A DNA stretch of 8,189 bases from JALYIM01 sp040003205 (GTDB lineage: Bacteria > Acidobacteriota > Terriglobia > Terriglobales > Acidobacteriaceae), in assembly GCA_040003205.1 (NCBI GenBank), contig JBDUDA010000136.1, positions 1-8,189 of the forward strand, written 5' to 3'. Position numbers and translations under genes: made by a program. The notes beneath the pieces were generated by a model. It saw nothing but the letters and a program-made list of their open reading frames with translations. It ran no database searches and was not told the origin of the DNA. Of this stretch, positions 1-6,725 are shown piece after piece (position 1 is the first letter of the stretch; every line of letters begins with the position of its first letter).

Positions 1-1
1 G

Positions 2-1513
2 CTTGCAGCCGCCCTGGGATCATTCGTCTGGAAAAAACTTCCGCACCATTCGACTAGTTCAGTCGCGCGGAGCGTTGCCGTGGAGCCAGCATCCCCTCAG
101 AAACTAACACCTGCAGCTGCATCTACTCCGCAGCTTGTACCACAGACGGTTCCAGATGCTGCCCAGAACCCGAGTGCTCCCTCGGCCGCAACTTCAGAAA
201 AAACTAGTTCACAACCGCGAGTTACCGGCATCCGGCATTGGTCTTCAGCCGATTCGAGCACCGTCGTGATTGACCTTCAGGATCAGGTGCAATACGAAGC
301 GCACCGGCTCGCCAATCCGCAGCGAATTTATCTTGACCTTCGCGACACCAGGCTGGCGCACGAACTGGATGGCAAGGTAATCGATGTCGAGGATGCGTTG
401 CTGCTGCGAGTTCGCGTAGCGCAACCCGCTGCTGGGATCACACGGGTAGTTCTGGAGACTAAGGCGGAATCAAAATACTCAATTAGTTTGGAGCAAAATC
501 CTTATCGCCTGGTAGTCGAAGTTCGCAAGCCGGGCGCAATATCGCCCGATCCAGAAAAGGCGAATCCGATTTCCAGAGATCAGGCATCACCGAACACAAA
601 TTCTTCGTCTTCGAGGGCTTTGAGTCCAAGTTCTGTCGCAGCGACTTCGGGGAACTCGATAGCCGTAAACTCGCCGACTCGCGTTGCGGCAATCATACCT
701 GTGAGCGCGGGCGCGAAAGATCTTCGTCCCTCACCCTTGAGCCGTTCGCCCTTGACGACGAAAATCACTGATCCCCTTGAACCTGCCGCTACGACGCCGG
801 CGCATGCAGCCGTTCCGAAATTGCGTATCGTACTGGACGCTGGCCACGGAGGCTGGGATCTTGGCACCGTGGGGAGAAAAGGTTTGCTGGAGAAAGATCT
901 GGTATTGGATATCGTCGAGCGAGTAGGAACCCTGATTCAAAAGCGGCTCCCCGTTGAAGTCATCTATACGCGGGCTGACGACAGTTATGTGGCCCTCGAA
1001 AAACGGGCCGAAATCGCCAACATTTCCCGCGCAGATTTATTCATTTCCGTTCATGCCAACTACAGCGACTCCGCGTCCGCGCGGGGAGTAGAAACTTACT
1101 ACACCAACACTTATTCGTCGGTACGCGCTCGCACCGCCGAGGCAGAAAACTCTGCGATCAAGCTCCAAAATATCGATTGGACACATGTTGACATTCGGGC
1201 AAAGGTTGAGCAGTCGCACAAGTTCGCCGCCACCATACAACACTCCTTGTTTGGGGCGTTGGCTTCGACTAATCCTGATATTCGCAATCGCGGCGTGAAA
1301 GAAGCTGCCTACGTGGTCCTTACGGGCACATCGATGCCCGCAGTGCTCGCCGAAGTTTCATTTGTAAGCAGTCCAACGGACGAAAATAATCTACAAAGTT
1401 CGCGTTATCGGCAGCAGATTGCAGAGGCGCTCTACAAAGGAATCGCGAAATATACCGACGCTACGCGACACGTGCAAATGGCGAGCACTTCGCTCAAACC
1501 GAAGGACCGGTAG
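2..1513 (+). CDS. N-acetylmuramoyl-L-alanine amidase, AMIN + Amidase_3, 5' partial
   Basis: Zinc amidase that cleaves the bond between N-acetylmuramic acid and L-alanine of peptidoglycan in the periplasm, as in daughter-cell separation (AmiA/B/C family knowledge). Counting from the GTG at position 80 as residue 1, an AMIN domain (septal/peptidoglycan targeting) spans about 46-150, a Ser/Pro/Ala-rich linker 151-245, and Amidase_3 about 247-462. The metal and catalytic residues are visible: His256 in DAGHGG, Glu271 in LLEKDL, His326 in FISVHAN and Glu425 in LAEVSF, so the enzyme should be active. The frame stays open upstream of 80 to the window edge and reads LAAALGSFVWKKL, which looks like the end of a signal anchor or signal peptide, followed by a polar stretch. 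The GTG at 80 is therefore probably not the real start and the gene is cut by the left edge. It converges on the lipoprotein gene. Confidence 0.93.
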   Translation, partial: LAAALGSFVWKKLPHHSTSSVARSVAVEPASPQKLTPAAASTPQLVPQTVPDAAQNPSAPSAATSEKTSSQPRVTGIRHWSSADSSTVVIDLQDQVQYEAHRLANPQRIYLDLRDTRLAHELDGKVIDVEDALLLRVRVAQPAAGITRVVLETKAESKYSISLEQNPYRLVVEVRKPGAISPDPEKANPISRDQASPNTNSSSSRALSPSSVAATSGNSIAVNSPTRVAAIIPVSAGAKDLRPSPLSRSPLTTKITDPLEPAATTPAHAAVPKLRIVLDAGHGGWDLGTVGRKGLLEKDLVLDIVERVGTLIQKRLPVEVIYTRADDSYVALEKRAEIANISRADLFISVHANYSDSASARGVETYYTNTYSSVRARTAEAENSAIKLQNIDWTHVDIRAKVEQSHKFAATIQHSLFGALASTNPDIRNRGVKEAAYVVLTGTSMPAVLAEVSFVSSPTDENNLQSSRYRQQIAEALYKGIAKYTDATRHVQMASTSLKPKDR

Positions 1514-1522
1514 GTCTCGCCG

Positions 1523-2137
1523 CTAGTGTGCTACCTCGGCATTCTTCAAAGCATCTTCCAACCGCTGTTGTGATTTCGTAGCGCCTTGCTGCAAACGCCA
1601 TCCATCGTCGTATCGCCTGAAAGCCACGGTCGCCTGGTACTTAGTGCCGGGCGGATATAGTGCCGATCCCAGATCGTTCACCGCCATCCATCTCCACTGA
1701 AAATCCGCATCGGCAACATTCCCGTCCTGACTGACGCCTGTAACCGCCAACAGTTCCCGCCGCGCGGTAGGCACATTAAAGTAACTAGAGGTGGCGGTGT
1801 TTTTGGAGATGAAATTACGAAAAGTGTCTACGCCGACAGGAGTGAGCGCAACATCCCAGCACGGTGACGGACTGACATCCGGCGCGCACGGTACGTTGGC
1901 GCCCGTGATCCATCCATGATGCTGTAGAACCATATATTCCGGGGAGGTATAGTCCCGGTTCGAGATAGTGCCAGTGCGAAGCCAGAACTCGGGAACGGTT
2001 TTGAACGCCTCCGAGTTCGTGATCAGGTCGGCTGCTACTTTGCGGCTCAGACGATCGCGCGAAGAGCAGGCTGCCGTCGCGCATATCAACAACAGCAAAC
2101 CTGCGATTGAAGCTTGAGCAGTGCTTTTGATTCTCAC
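1523..2137 (-). CDS. Putative outer-membrane lipoprotein of unknown function
   Basis: I do not recognise a family. The 204-residue product begins with a classical lipoprotein signal: basic MRIK, a hydrophobic core (residues 11-22) and a lipobox-like TAAC with the lipidated Cys at 24. Ser at +2 favours outer-membrane sorting under the Lol rule. The mature part is a single globular region with two further cysteines (84 and 93, PCAPDVSPSPC) that could form a disulphide. Near residues 143-182 aromatic-rich segments (DFQWRWM, VAFRRYDDGWRL) suggest beta strands. The GTG start shares a GTGA with the stop codon of the radical SAM gene (4-base overlap). There is no clear Shine-Dalgarno sequence, so translation is probably coupled to the upstream gene. 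It is last in the leftward cluster and its stop lies 9 bases from the amidase stop. Confidence 0.8.
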   Translation of the reverse strand: MRIKSTAQASIAGLLLLICATAACSSRDRLSRKVAADLITNSEAFKTVPEFWLRTGTISNRDYTSPEYMVLQHHGWITGANVPCAPDVSPSPCWDVALTPVGVDTFRNFISKNTATSSYFNVPTARRELLAVTGVSQDGNVADADFQWRWMAVNDLGSALYPPGTKYQATVAFRRYDDGWRLQQGATKSQQRLEDALKNAEVAH

Positions 2138-3306
2138 TGGGTGACGATTTTAACTAAAGAAGACTCAGAACGGGACGATAAATTACCTAGGGAAGAAGAT
2201 CGCGGAGAGAAAGGACGGTCAGTGATCTGAGTCTCGAACTTCGCGCCCCATCGGCCCGGAATCGCCGATTCACATGATGGACATCGGCCGCTTGTGGTCA
2301 GAAGATATTTTTGAATGAAATATCCGTACCTCTGGACTAGTAGGCTTCCGCAGCTTGCGCAGTAAGTATTCTCGAGATTGGCGACTCTGCCCGGCAAATT
2401 TCCCGCATACACGTAGCGTAACCCTGCGTTTTTTCCAATCGCAGCGGCGCGTAATAGATCGCCCGCTGTCGTATTTTCCGGGTCAGGCATCTTGTAGTCC
2501 TTGTGGAAGGCGGTGACATGCCAGGGAATGTCGGGCGAGATGCCAGCCAAAAATTCCGCCAATCCTTGTAGCTCCTCCGCCGAATCGTTGAAGCCGGGGA
2601 TCAGCAGCGTGACAATTTCCAACCAAATCCCGCTCGCATACAGCTCGCGGATGGTCTCAAGAATGGGCTGAATGCGTCCGCCGAGCTCATGATAATGGCG
2701 GTCGGAAAAACTCTTGAGATCAACTTTGTACAGGTCAATCCAAGGGCGCAGATATTTCAGCACCTCAGGGGTCGCGTTCCCGTTGGAGACGAATCCCGTT
2801 ATCAGCCCCGCGTTCTTGGCTTCCTTAAACACGGCAACTGCCCATTCACTGGTGATTAGCGGCTCGTTGTAGGTGCTGACGAGAATTTTCGCGCCCTGCC
2901 GAACGGCATCTTTTACCAGCGTTTCGGGAGTTGCGCGCAACGGATTTGACAGTGCTTCTGGGTCTCGCAGCGCCTGCGAGGTCACCCAATTTTGGCAGTA
3001 TCCACAGTGCAGGTCGCAGCCAAGCATTCCAAAGCTGTATGCCAGCGCACCAGGGTAAGCATGGAAGAATGGTTTCTTCTCCACAGGATCGCATTGCACC
3101 GCACCTACGTAGCCCCAGGGGGCATAGAGGGTCCCGTCGCGGTTGAATCGCACCTTGCAAACGCCGGCCTGTCCAGCGGAAATTGGACAGCGATGACCAC
3201 AGGCAAAACAGCGCACGCGACTACGATCGAGCTTTTCGTATAACTGGGGCTCGCCTTCTTTTACGTTTTCGTAAATCAGATCGCGAAGGGTGGACACTGC
3301 ATTCAT
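2134..3306 (-). CDS. amrS: AmmeMemoRadiSam-type radical SAM enzyme (AmrS)
   Basis: Radical SAM protein of the PflA-like COG1180 group, matching the AmrS type named for its usual co-occurrence with AMMECR1 and Memo proteins; its substrate is not established. The cluster motif is canonical: Cys97-x3-Cys101-x2-Cys104 in GCDLHCGYC, which would bind [4Fe-4S] and SAM. Family landmarks follow: STYNEPL at 144-150, VSNGNAT at 173-179, DLYKVDLKSF at 191-200 and WHVTAFH at 262-268. Extra cysteines flank the barrel: Cys33, 36, 40 and 50 at the N-terminus, and Cys316, 319, 342 and 345 in a C-terminal CxxC...CxxC ribbon. A Ser-rich tail (about 357-390) has no recognisable domain. The ATG at 3306 lacks a usable Shine-Dalgarno sequence, since AGG abuts it. 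A GTG at codon 4 (3297), with that AGG 9 nt upstream, is an equally good start. It sits 39 bp after the PilZ-GAF-TonB gene and overlaps the lipoprotein gene. No AMMECR1 or Memo gene is in the window. Confidence 0.92.
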   Translation of the reverse strand: MNAVSTLRDLIYENVKEGEPQLYEKLDRSRVRCFACGHRCPISAGQAGVCKVRFNRDGTLYAPWGYVGAVQCDPVEKKPFFHAYPGALAYSFGMLGCDLHCGYCQNWVTSQALRDPEALSNPLRATPETLVKDAVRQGAKILVSTYNEPLITSEWAVAVFKEAKNAGLITGFVSNGNATPEVLKYLRPWIDLYKVDLKSFSDRHYHELGGRIQPILETIRELYASGIWLEIVTLLIPGFNDSAEELQGLAEFLAGISPDIPWHVTAFHKDYKMPDPENTTAGDLLRAAAIGKNAGLRYVYAGNLPGRVANLENTYCASCGSLLVQRYGYFIQKYLLTTSGRCPSCESAIPGRWGAKFETQITDRPFSPRSSSLGNLSSRSESSLVKIVTQ

Positions 3307-3345
3307 CCTAAGAGAAATTGCAGAAATTTCGTGGCCGAGCCGGCA

Positions 3346-5676
3346 CTATGGAAGTTTGAAATTCACCGTAACTTGAGTCTCCATTTCCGTCGGCTGCCCG
3401 TTCAGAAAGTAAGGCTTGTATTGCCACTGTCTCACGGCGTCCACAGCAGCGCGGGCCAGAAGCGGATCTCCAACCAAAGTTTTCACGCTGCTGACTTTTC
3501 CCTCTCTGCTAATCGTCGCCTGTAATTGGACCAAACCTTCACGACGCGCCTGTATAGCCTGCCGGGGATAGGTCGGCTGGACTCTCTTAATCAGCAGCGG
3601 TTGAGCGCCGCCCTGCGAGACTCTAACGACTTCCGCATTCGGCGAGGGAGGCAGGAATGCGGGATCAGGGCTGACGATGCCGGCGAGCTTTTCGGGATTC
3701 GTTTCCACGCCCAAGTCACTTAGCGATGGAGCCGCAGAAGGCTCAGGCTCGGATTGTCTATCGAGCGTTTCCGGGGGCGTGCCTGTTGGAGTTGCTTCTT
3801 TGCGGCGACGATTTGGTTCTGTTCTGGCGCTGGCGTCATTCTTAGTGGACGGCACCCTCTTCGCGACTGATGCGTCGTGGGGTTTTTTCATCCATGCGTC
3901 CGCCTGGAGCTTAGCCGTGGCAATCTGAATACGGCTCATTCTCGAAGCCAAAACGGGCAGACGATATCTGCTTCCCTGGTCACCACCAGCCTCGGCCAGA
4001 AGTGCCCAGAAATACGCCTTGCTTAAATCCTGGGGAACTCCCCTGCCGGCCCAGTAATAAGCTCCTAACGTAGCCTGAGAAGTTACGTGCCCTTGTTCAG
4101 CAGCTTTGGCAAACCAGCGCAAAGCTTCGGAATAATTCTGCTTCACGCCCTCTCCAATGGCATAACGTGCTCCTAGAGCGAACTGTGCGGTGGCATCGCC
4201 TTGCTGTGCGAGCTTGCGAAGGCCCCCCAAAGTACTTGCCGACGCACCCCGAGAGGCGGCTGTTTGAGATTCGGTTTGCGAACCGGGCGCTTCAGAAGGA
4301 GCTTCGGCCTGGCGTCCGCCCCTCATCGTAAAGATGAAGAGGGCAATAAAAATAATACCGAGTACAACGGCACCTGCGACGAAGACGTTACGCCGGGATT
4401 TCGAATGCAGCCCAGCCATTTGGTCCCGGATATTGGGCGGCGTGTAAGCCGCGCGTGAGATGTAACCAACTCGCATATCGCTCTCGTCGGTTTGGTGCGA
4501 GCCGATGCCCACCATTGCCTGACCTGGCAAATTTTCTGTTAGCGCGGCCGGGCTCTCCCGGCGGTTGACTGCGCTAGCGACTAACTCTGACAGGCTCTGA
4601 AGCGTGATATTTTCGGATTCTCCGAAAGCACTCTGCCGAGGCGAGAATACTTCTAGAATTCCGATCACCGACCCCGAAGACTTGATGGGTGCGGCGACCA
4701 TGGATCGGATTCCAAGTCGGCGGCAGCTTTCCCGATCCACTCTTTCGTCAGTTTCTGAATCGTCGCAGCGGAGCAGCCTGCCAGTACTAACGCATTCCCC
4801 GGAAAATCCTGAACCGACCTTAAGACGGGCCCCGAGATCGGGGGCGTCTCCACCGGAGCTTGCATAGCAGATCAAGACGTCGTCGGGAGCAGGCTGCCCG
4901 TCTGAAGGTCGTAATGCAATCGCGGCCCCGCTGGCCTGAGTGAGGCTGCGCGCTCGCTCCATCGCCATTTGCAGGAATTTGTCGAAATTCGTTCCCGGCG
5001 TTTGAGCGTGCTGCTTAACGTCTCTCAGCCCCGCCAGGATGGAACTGTAATCCTGCATTACCGGTAGGCTCGGCTTGCTGGGATAGTCCGCGATTCTGCT
5101 GGTATTAGGAATTTTATTCTGGCTGCCGCTGGCATCGTTTTCAGCCATGTGCGGCGGCGTTCGAGTCTCGGCATGGGCCTGAGACGCTACGATTTCGAAG
5201 TCCTTCGCCACACCATCCGCGGGACCTAATTCGCAGAGCAAGTCGTCTTCGTCGGTCGGCCAGGCGGCCGGAGTCATAAGTTCATTCTCTGAGTTCGCCG
5301 CAACCGCATTTGTCAGAAGCCACTCCTTCAAGCGCTGAGAAGAGACCCGCGACATTTCCGGAAAGCAGAGCCCAGCCTTCCCCAAGCGGTCGGACCACAC
5401 CACACGACCCGACGTTTGTATGTAACTCTTCGTCTTCGGGAGGTCTAACCCGATACTCACGGTGGAATTTACGGTGAGTGGCAAAGGAGCCTGGATTCCG
5501 ATTCCATGCTCGCTGATGTCCAGAATCTCACTTAAATCGAAAGCCATGCCATTGGAGTTTCCATCCAAGTTGGCATAGGCAGGCAGATGGACTCTTTGCC
5601 TCGCACTTCGGCGCTCACGGGGAAACCCCCGCGGATTGAAGGAGGATTGAGCTCGGTTGGTCCCGAAGGGCTCCAT
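3346..5676 (-). CDS. PilZ-GAF-transmembrane-Sel1-TonB_C multidomain protein
   Basis: Probable signalling protein spanning the inner membrane. Domains in order over 776 residues: PilZ about 20-122, with the c-di-GMP-binding signature R22xxxR26 and D53xSxxG58; an acidic, polar linker; GAF about 235-372 with Cys270, 295, 304 and 318; a single transmembrane helix about 429-451 preceded by KSRR; two Sel1-type repeats (486-521 and 522-565) and a degenerate third to about 596; a basic then Pro/Glu-rich linker; and a TonB C-terminal domain about 690-776 (PTYPRQAIQARREGLVQLQ ... WQYKPYFLNGQP). The positive-inside rule puts PilZ and GAF in the cytoplasm and Sel1 and TonB_C in the periplasm. The helix lacks the His typical of TonB, and no ExbB/ExbD gene is nearby. 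An in-frame stop lies just upstream, so ATG 5676 is the earliest start. It has no Shine-Dalgarno sequence and sits inside a palindrome. The GAF is paralogous to that of the upstream gene. Confidence 0.9.
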   Translation of the reverse strand: MEPFGTNRAQSSFNPRGFPRERRSARQRVHLPAYANLDGNSNGMAFDLSEILDISEHGIGIQAPLPLTVNSTVSIGLDLPKTKSYIQTSGRVVWSDRLGKAGLCFPEMSRVSSQRLKEWLLTNAVAANSENELMTPAAWPTDEDDLLCELGPADGVAKDFEIVASQAHAETRTPPHMAENDASGSQNKIPNTSRIADYPSKPSLPVMQDYSSILAGLRDVKQHAQTPGTNFDKFLQMAMERARSLTQASGAAIALRPSDGQPAPDDVLICYASSGGDAPDLGARLKVGSGFSGECVSTGRLLRCDDSETDERVDRESCRRLGIRSMVAAPIKSSGSVIGILEVFSPRQSAFGESENITLQSLSELVASAVNRRESPAALTENLPGQAMVGIGSHQTDESDMRVGYISRAAYTPPNIRDQMAGLHSKSRRNVFVAGAVVLGIIFIALFIFTMRGGRQAEAPSEAPGSQTESQTAASRGASASTLGGLRKLAQQGDATAQFALGARYAIGEGVKQNYSEALRWFAKAAEQGHVTSQATLGAYYWAGRGVPQDLSKAYFWALLAEAGGDQGSRYRLPVLASRMSRIQIATAKLQADAWMKKPHDASVAKRVPSTKNDASARTEPNRRRKEATPTGTPPETLDRQSEPEPSAAPSLSDLGVETNPEKLAGIVSPDPAFLPPSPNAEVVRVSQGGAQPLLIKRVQPTYPRQAIQARREGLVQLQATISREGKVSSVKTLVGDPLLARAAVDAVRQWQYKPYFLNGQPTEMETQVTVNFKLP

Positions 5677-5688
5677 ACAGGCTGTATG
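5674..5688. promoter_or_regulatory. 15-bp palindrome over the start codon of the PilZ-GAF-TonB gene
   Basis: CATACAG-G-CTGTATG is a perfect 7-bp inverted repeat with a one-base centre. On the minus strand its final ATG is the start codon of the PilZ-GAF-TonB gene. It could be a repressor operator or a small element hiding the start; no binding protein can be named. Confidence 0.45.
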
Positions 5689-5699
5689 TTACATGTTAC
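5686..5699 (-). promoter_or_regulatory. Tandem heptamer GTAACAT x2, possible -10 element
   Basis: On the minus strand two perfect head-to-tail copies of GTAACAT lie immediately upstream of the palindrome. The copy nearer the gene contains TAACAT (4 of 6 to the -10 consensus), ending 9 nt before the ATG. That distance, with no Shine-Dalgarno sequence, would fit a leaderless or near-leaderless transcript of the PilZ-GAF-TonB gene. A direct-repeat operator is the alternative. Confidence 0.3.
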
Positions 5700-5761
5700 C
5701 CCATGCAGGCAAAGCAGCAATCGCGAATTGCACACCCGGAAGGGCACCGCTCACACAACAC

Positions 5762-6592
5762 TTAGGCTGTATTCCGCTGCTCCGTTTCTTCGGGACGAAG
5801 GGACCGCAGGCTTGATAGACGGGAGATAGCAGCCACCATCACGCTCGACAGGCGCCTCATGGTGGCGATATCGTGCTGGGTAAAGGCATTGGGGGTTCGC
5901 GATAACACTTCGAATACTCCCCAGGTCTTCTGGGTGTGGCGGAGCGGCGCCACCAGGATCGAACGAGCGCCAAGGCGGCGGCAACTCTCAAGGTCAACGA
6001 GGGGATGGTTCTCCGCATCGTTGCAGAGCATAATTTCACCCGTTCGGACGCAATCCGCGGAAATGCCCGAATCTGTCTGAAGGCGAACACCCAAATCTGG
6101 AGCGGTGCGTCCGGCTCGCGCGCGGCAGATAATCTCATTTCCCTGGCGAAGGGCCAGGGCTGCGCCGCTCGCGCGCGTGAGGGCCTGTGCGCGCTCCGCG
6201 ATAATGCTGATGCCGGGCTCGAGGTCCATTTGCGCCGGATGTATTTCAAATTTTGGTGTGCTCAGTTCCGTATCCGCGGCCCGAGAGAGCCGCTCGCGGC
6301 AGCGGGACGGAGGAGCGTAGTAGGGCCGAGCGAGATCCTCAACAAAAGAGTCGGGCACAGTTTTAAGCAGCTCGCGCACGAGACGGTCGAGCTCGCTGTC
6401 GTGAATTAATTGTGCGGTTTGCTGTCCGCGCAGCGATCCCCCCAAGAGTCTGGAGAGGCTGAGCACAGCCTGACTGCCGCAAGAAAAACAAAACGGAGTG
6501 TTGTTCTCGCTGATCACTTCACATTCAACGCAAAACACGGAAGTCTGCAATTTTACGAAATGAATGTTCTGTCCATTAAGCCGGTCCGCCAT
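5762..6592 (-). CDS. GAF domain protein with N-terminal zinc-ribbon-like motif
   Basis: Probable cytoplasmic sensor or adaptor of 276 residues without signal peptide or membrane helix. The N-terminus has two CxxC knuckles, Cys21-VE-Cys24 and Cys35-FS-Cys38, likely a small zinc ribbon. A helical-looking linker (about 60-120) follows, then a GAF domain at about 125-258. No output domain (kinase, cyclase, HTH) is present, so partner binding is the likely mode of action. The GAF domain aligns with that of the next gene at roughly 45% identity by hand count, including ESCRRLG and cysteines 156, 181, 190 and 204. The ligand cannot be told from sequence. The start is well supported by GGAGG 10 nt upstream of the ATG. 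It is the first gene of the leftward cluster, 85 bp before the PilZ-GAF gene and divergent from the peptidase gene. Confidence 0.87.
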   Translation of the reverse strand: MADRLNGQNIHFVKLQTSVFCVECEVISENNTPFCFSCGSQAVLSLSRLLGGSLRGQQTAQLIHDSELDRLVRELLKTVPDSFVEDLARPYYAPPSRCRERLSRAADTELSTPKFEIHPAQMDLEPGISIIAERAQALTRASGAALALRQGNEIICRARAGRTAPDLGVRLQTDSGISADCVRTGEIMLCNDAENHPLVDLESCRRLGARSILVAPLRHTQKTWGVFEVLSRTPNAFTQHDIATMRRLSSVMVAAISRLSSLRSLRPEETEQRNTA

Positions 6593-6602
6593 GTAACCAG
6601 AT

Positions 6603-6607
6603 CCTCC
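6603..6607 (-). promoter_or_regulatory. Shine-Dalgarno GGAGG of the GAF gene
   Basis: GGAGG on the minus strand, 10 nt before ATG 6592. It is the only strong Shine-Dalgarno sequence seen in the leftward cluster and fixes the start of the zinc-ribbon GAF gene. The three downstream genes lack a comparable site. Confidence 0.7.
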
Positions 6608-6630
6608 GAACGTGAAGCAAACGCTCTTGA

Positions 6631-6659
6631 AAAATATTTCTCTAACGCGAAGCTATGAA
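6631..6659 (-). promoter_or_regulatory. Possible sigma-70-type promoter of the GAF cluster
   Basis: On the minus strand, TTCATA (6654-6659; 4 of 6 to TTGACA) and TATTTT (6631-6636; 4 of 6 to TATAAT) are separated by exactly 17 nt. Transcription would start near 6624 and give a leader of about 30 nt that contains the GGAGG ribosome binding site. Both boxes are imperfect, so this is a candidate only. Confidence 0.3.
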
Positions 6660-6725
6660 GATAAGCGGTGAGTGCATGAAGTCGTAAGTGACGCGGCTGG
6701 TTCATGGCGTTTGCATGCAACAACT

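Noticed and set aside
580..940. Minus-strand open frames opposite the amidase linker and catalytic domain
   Set aside because: The plus-strand frame contains the catalytic motifs; the opposing frames arise from GC-rich codon bias.
1509..1535. Possible terminator hairpin (GGTAG / CTACC) between the convergent genes
   Set aside because: Only a 5-bp stem with a 17-nt loop, no T-tract on either strand, and it overlaps the 3' ends of both coding regions.
2873..3243. Several plus-strand open frames inside the radical SAM gene
   Set aside because: They oppose a strongly conserved coding sequence with all family motifs and have no recognisable features of their own.
5936..6409. 157-codon plus-strand open frame
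   Set aside because: It lies wholly inside the GAF gene on the other strand. That gene has clear domain homology and a Shine-Dalgarno sequence; the plus frame resembles nothing.
6617..6714. GCAAACGC at 6617-6624 with its inverted copy GCGTTTGC at 6707-6714
   Set aside because: An 8-bp match 82 bp apart is expected by chance in a region of this size and no structure joins the two.
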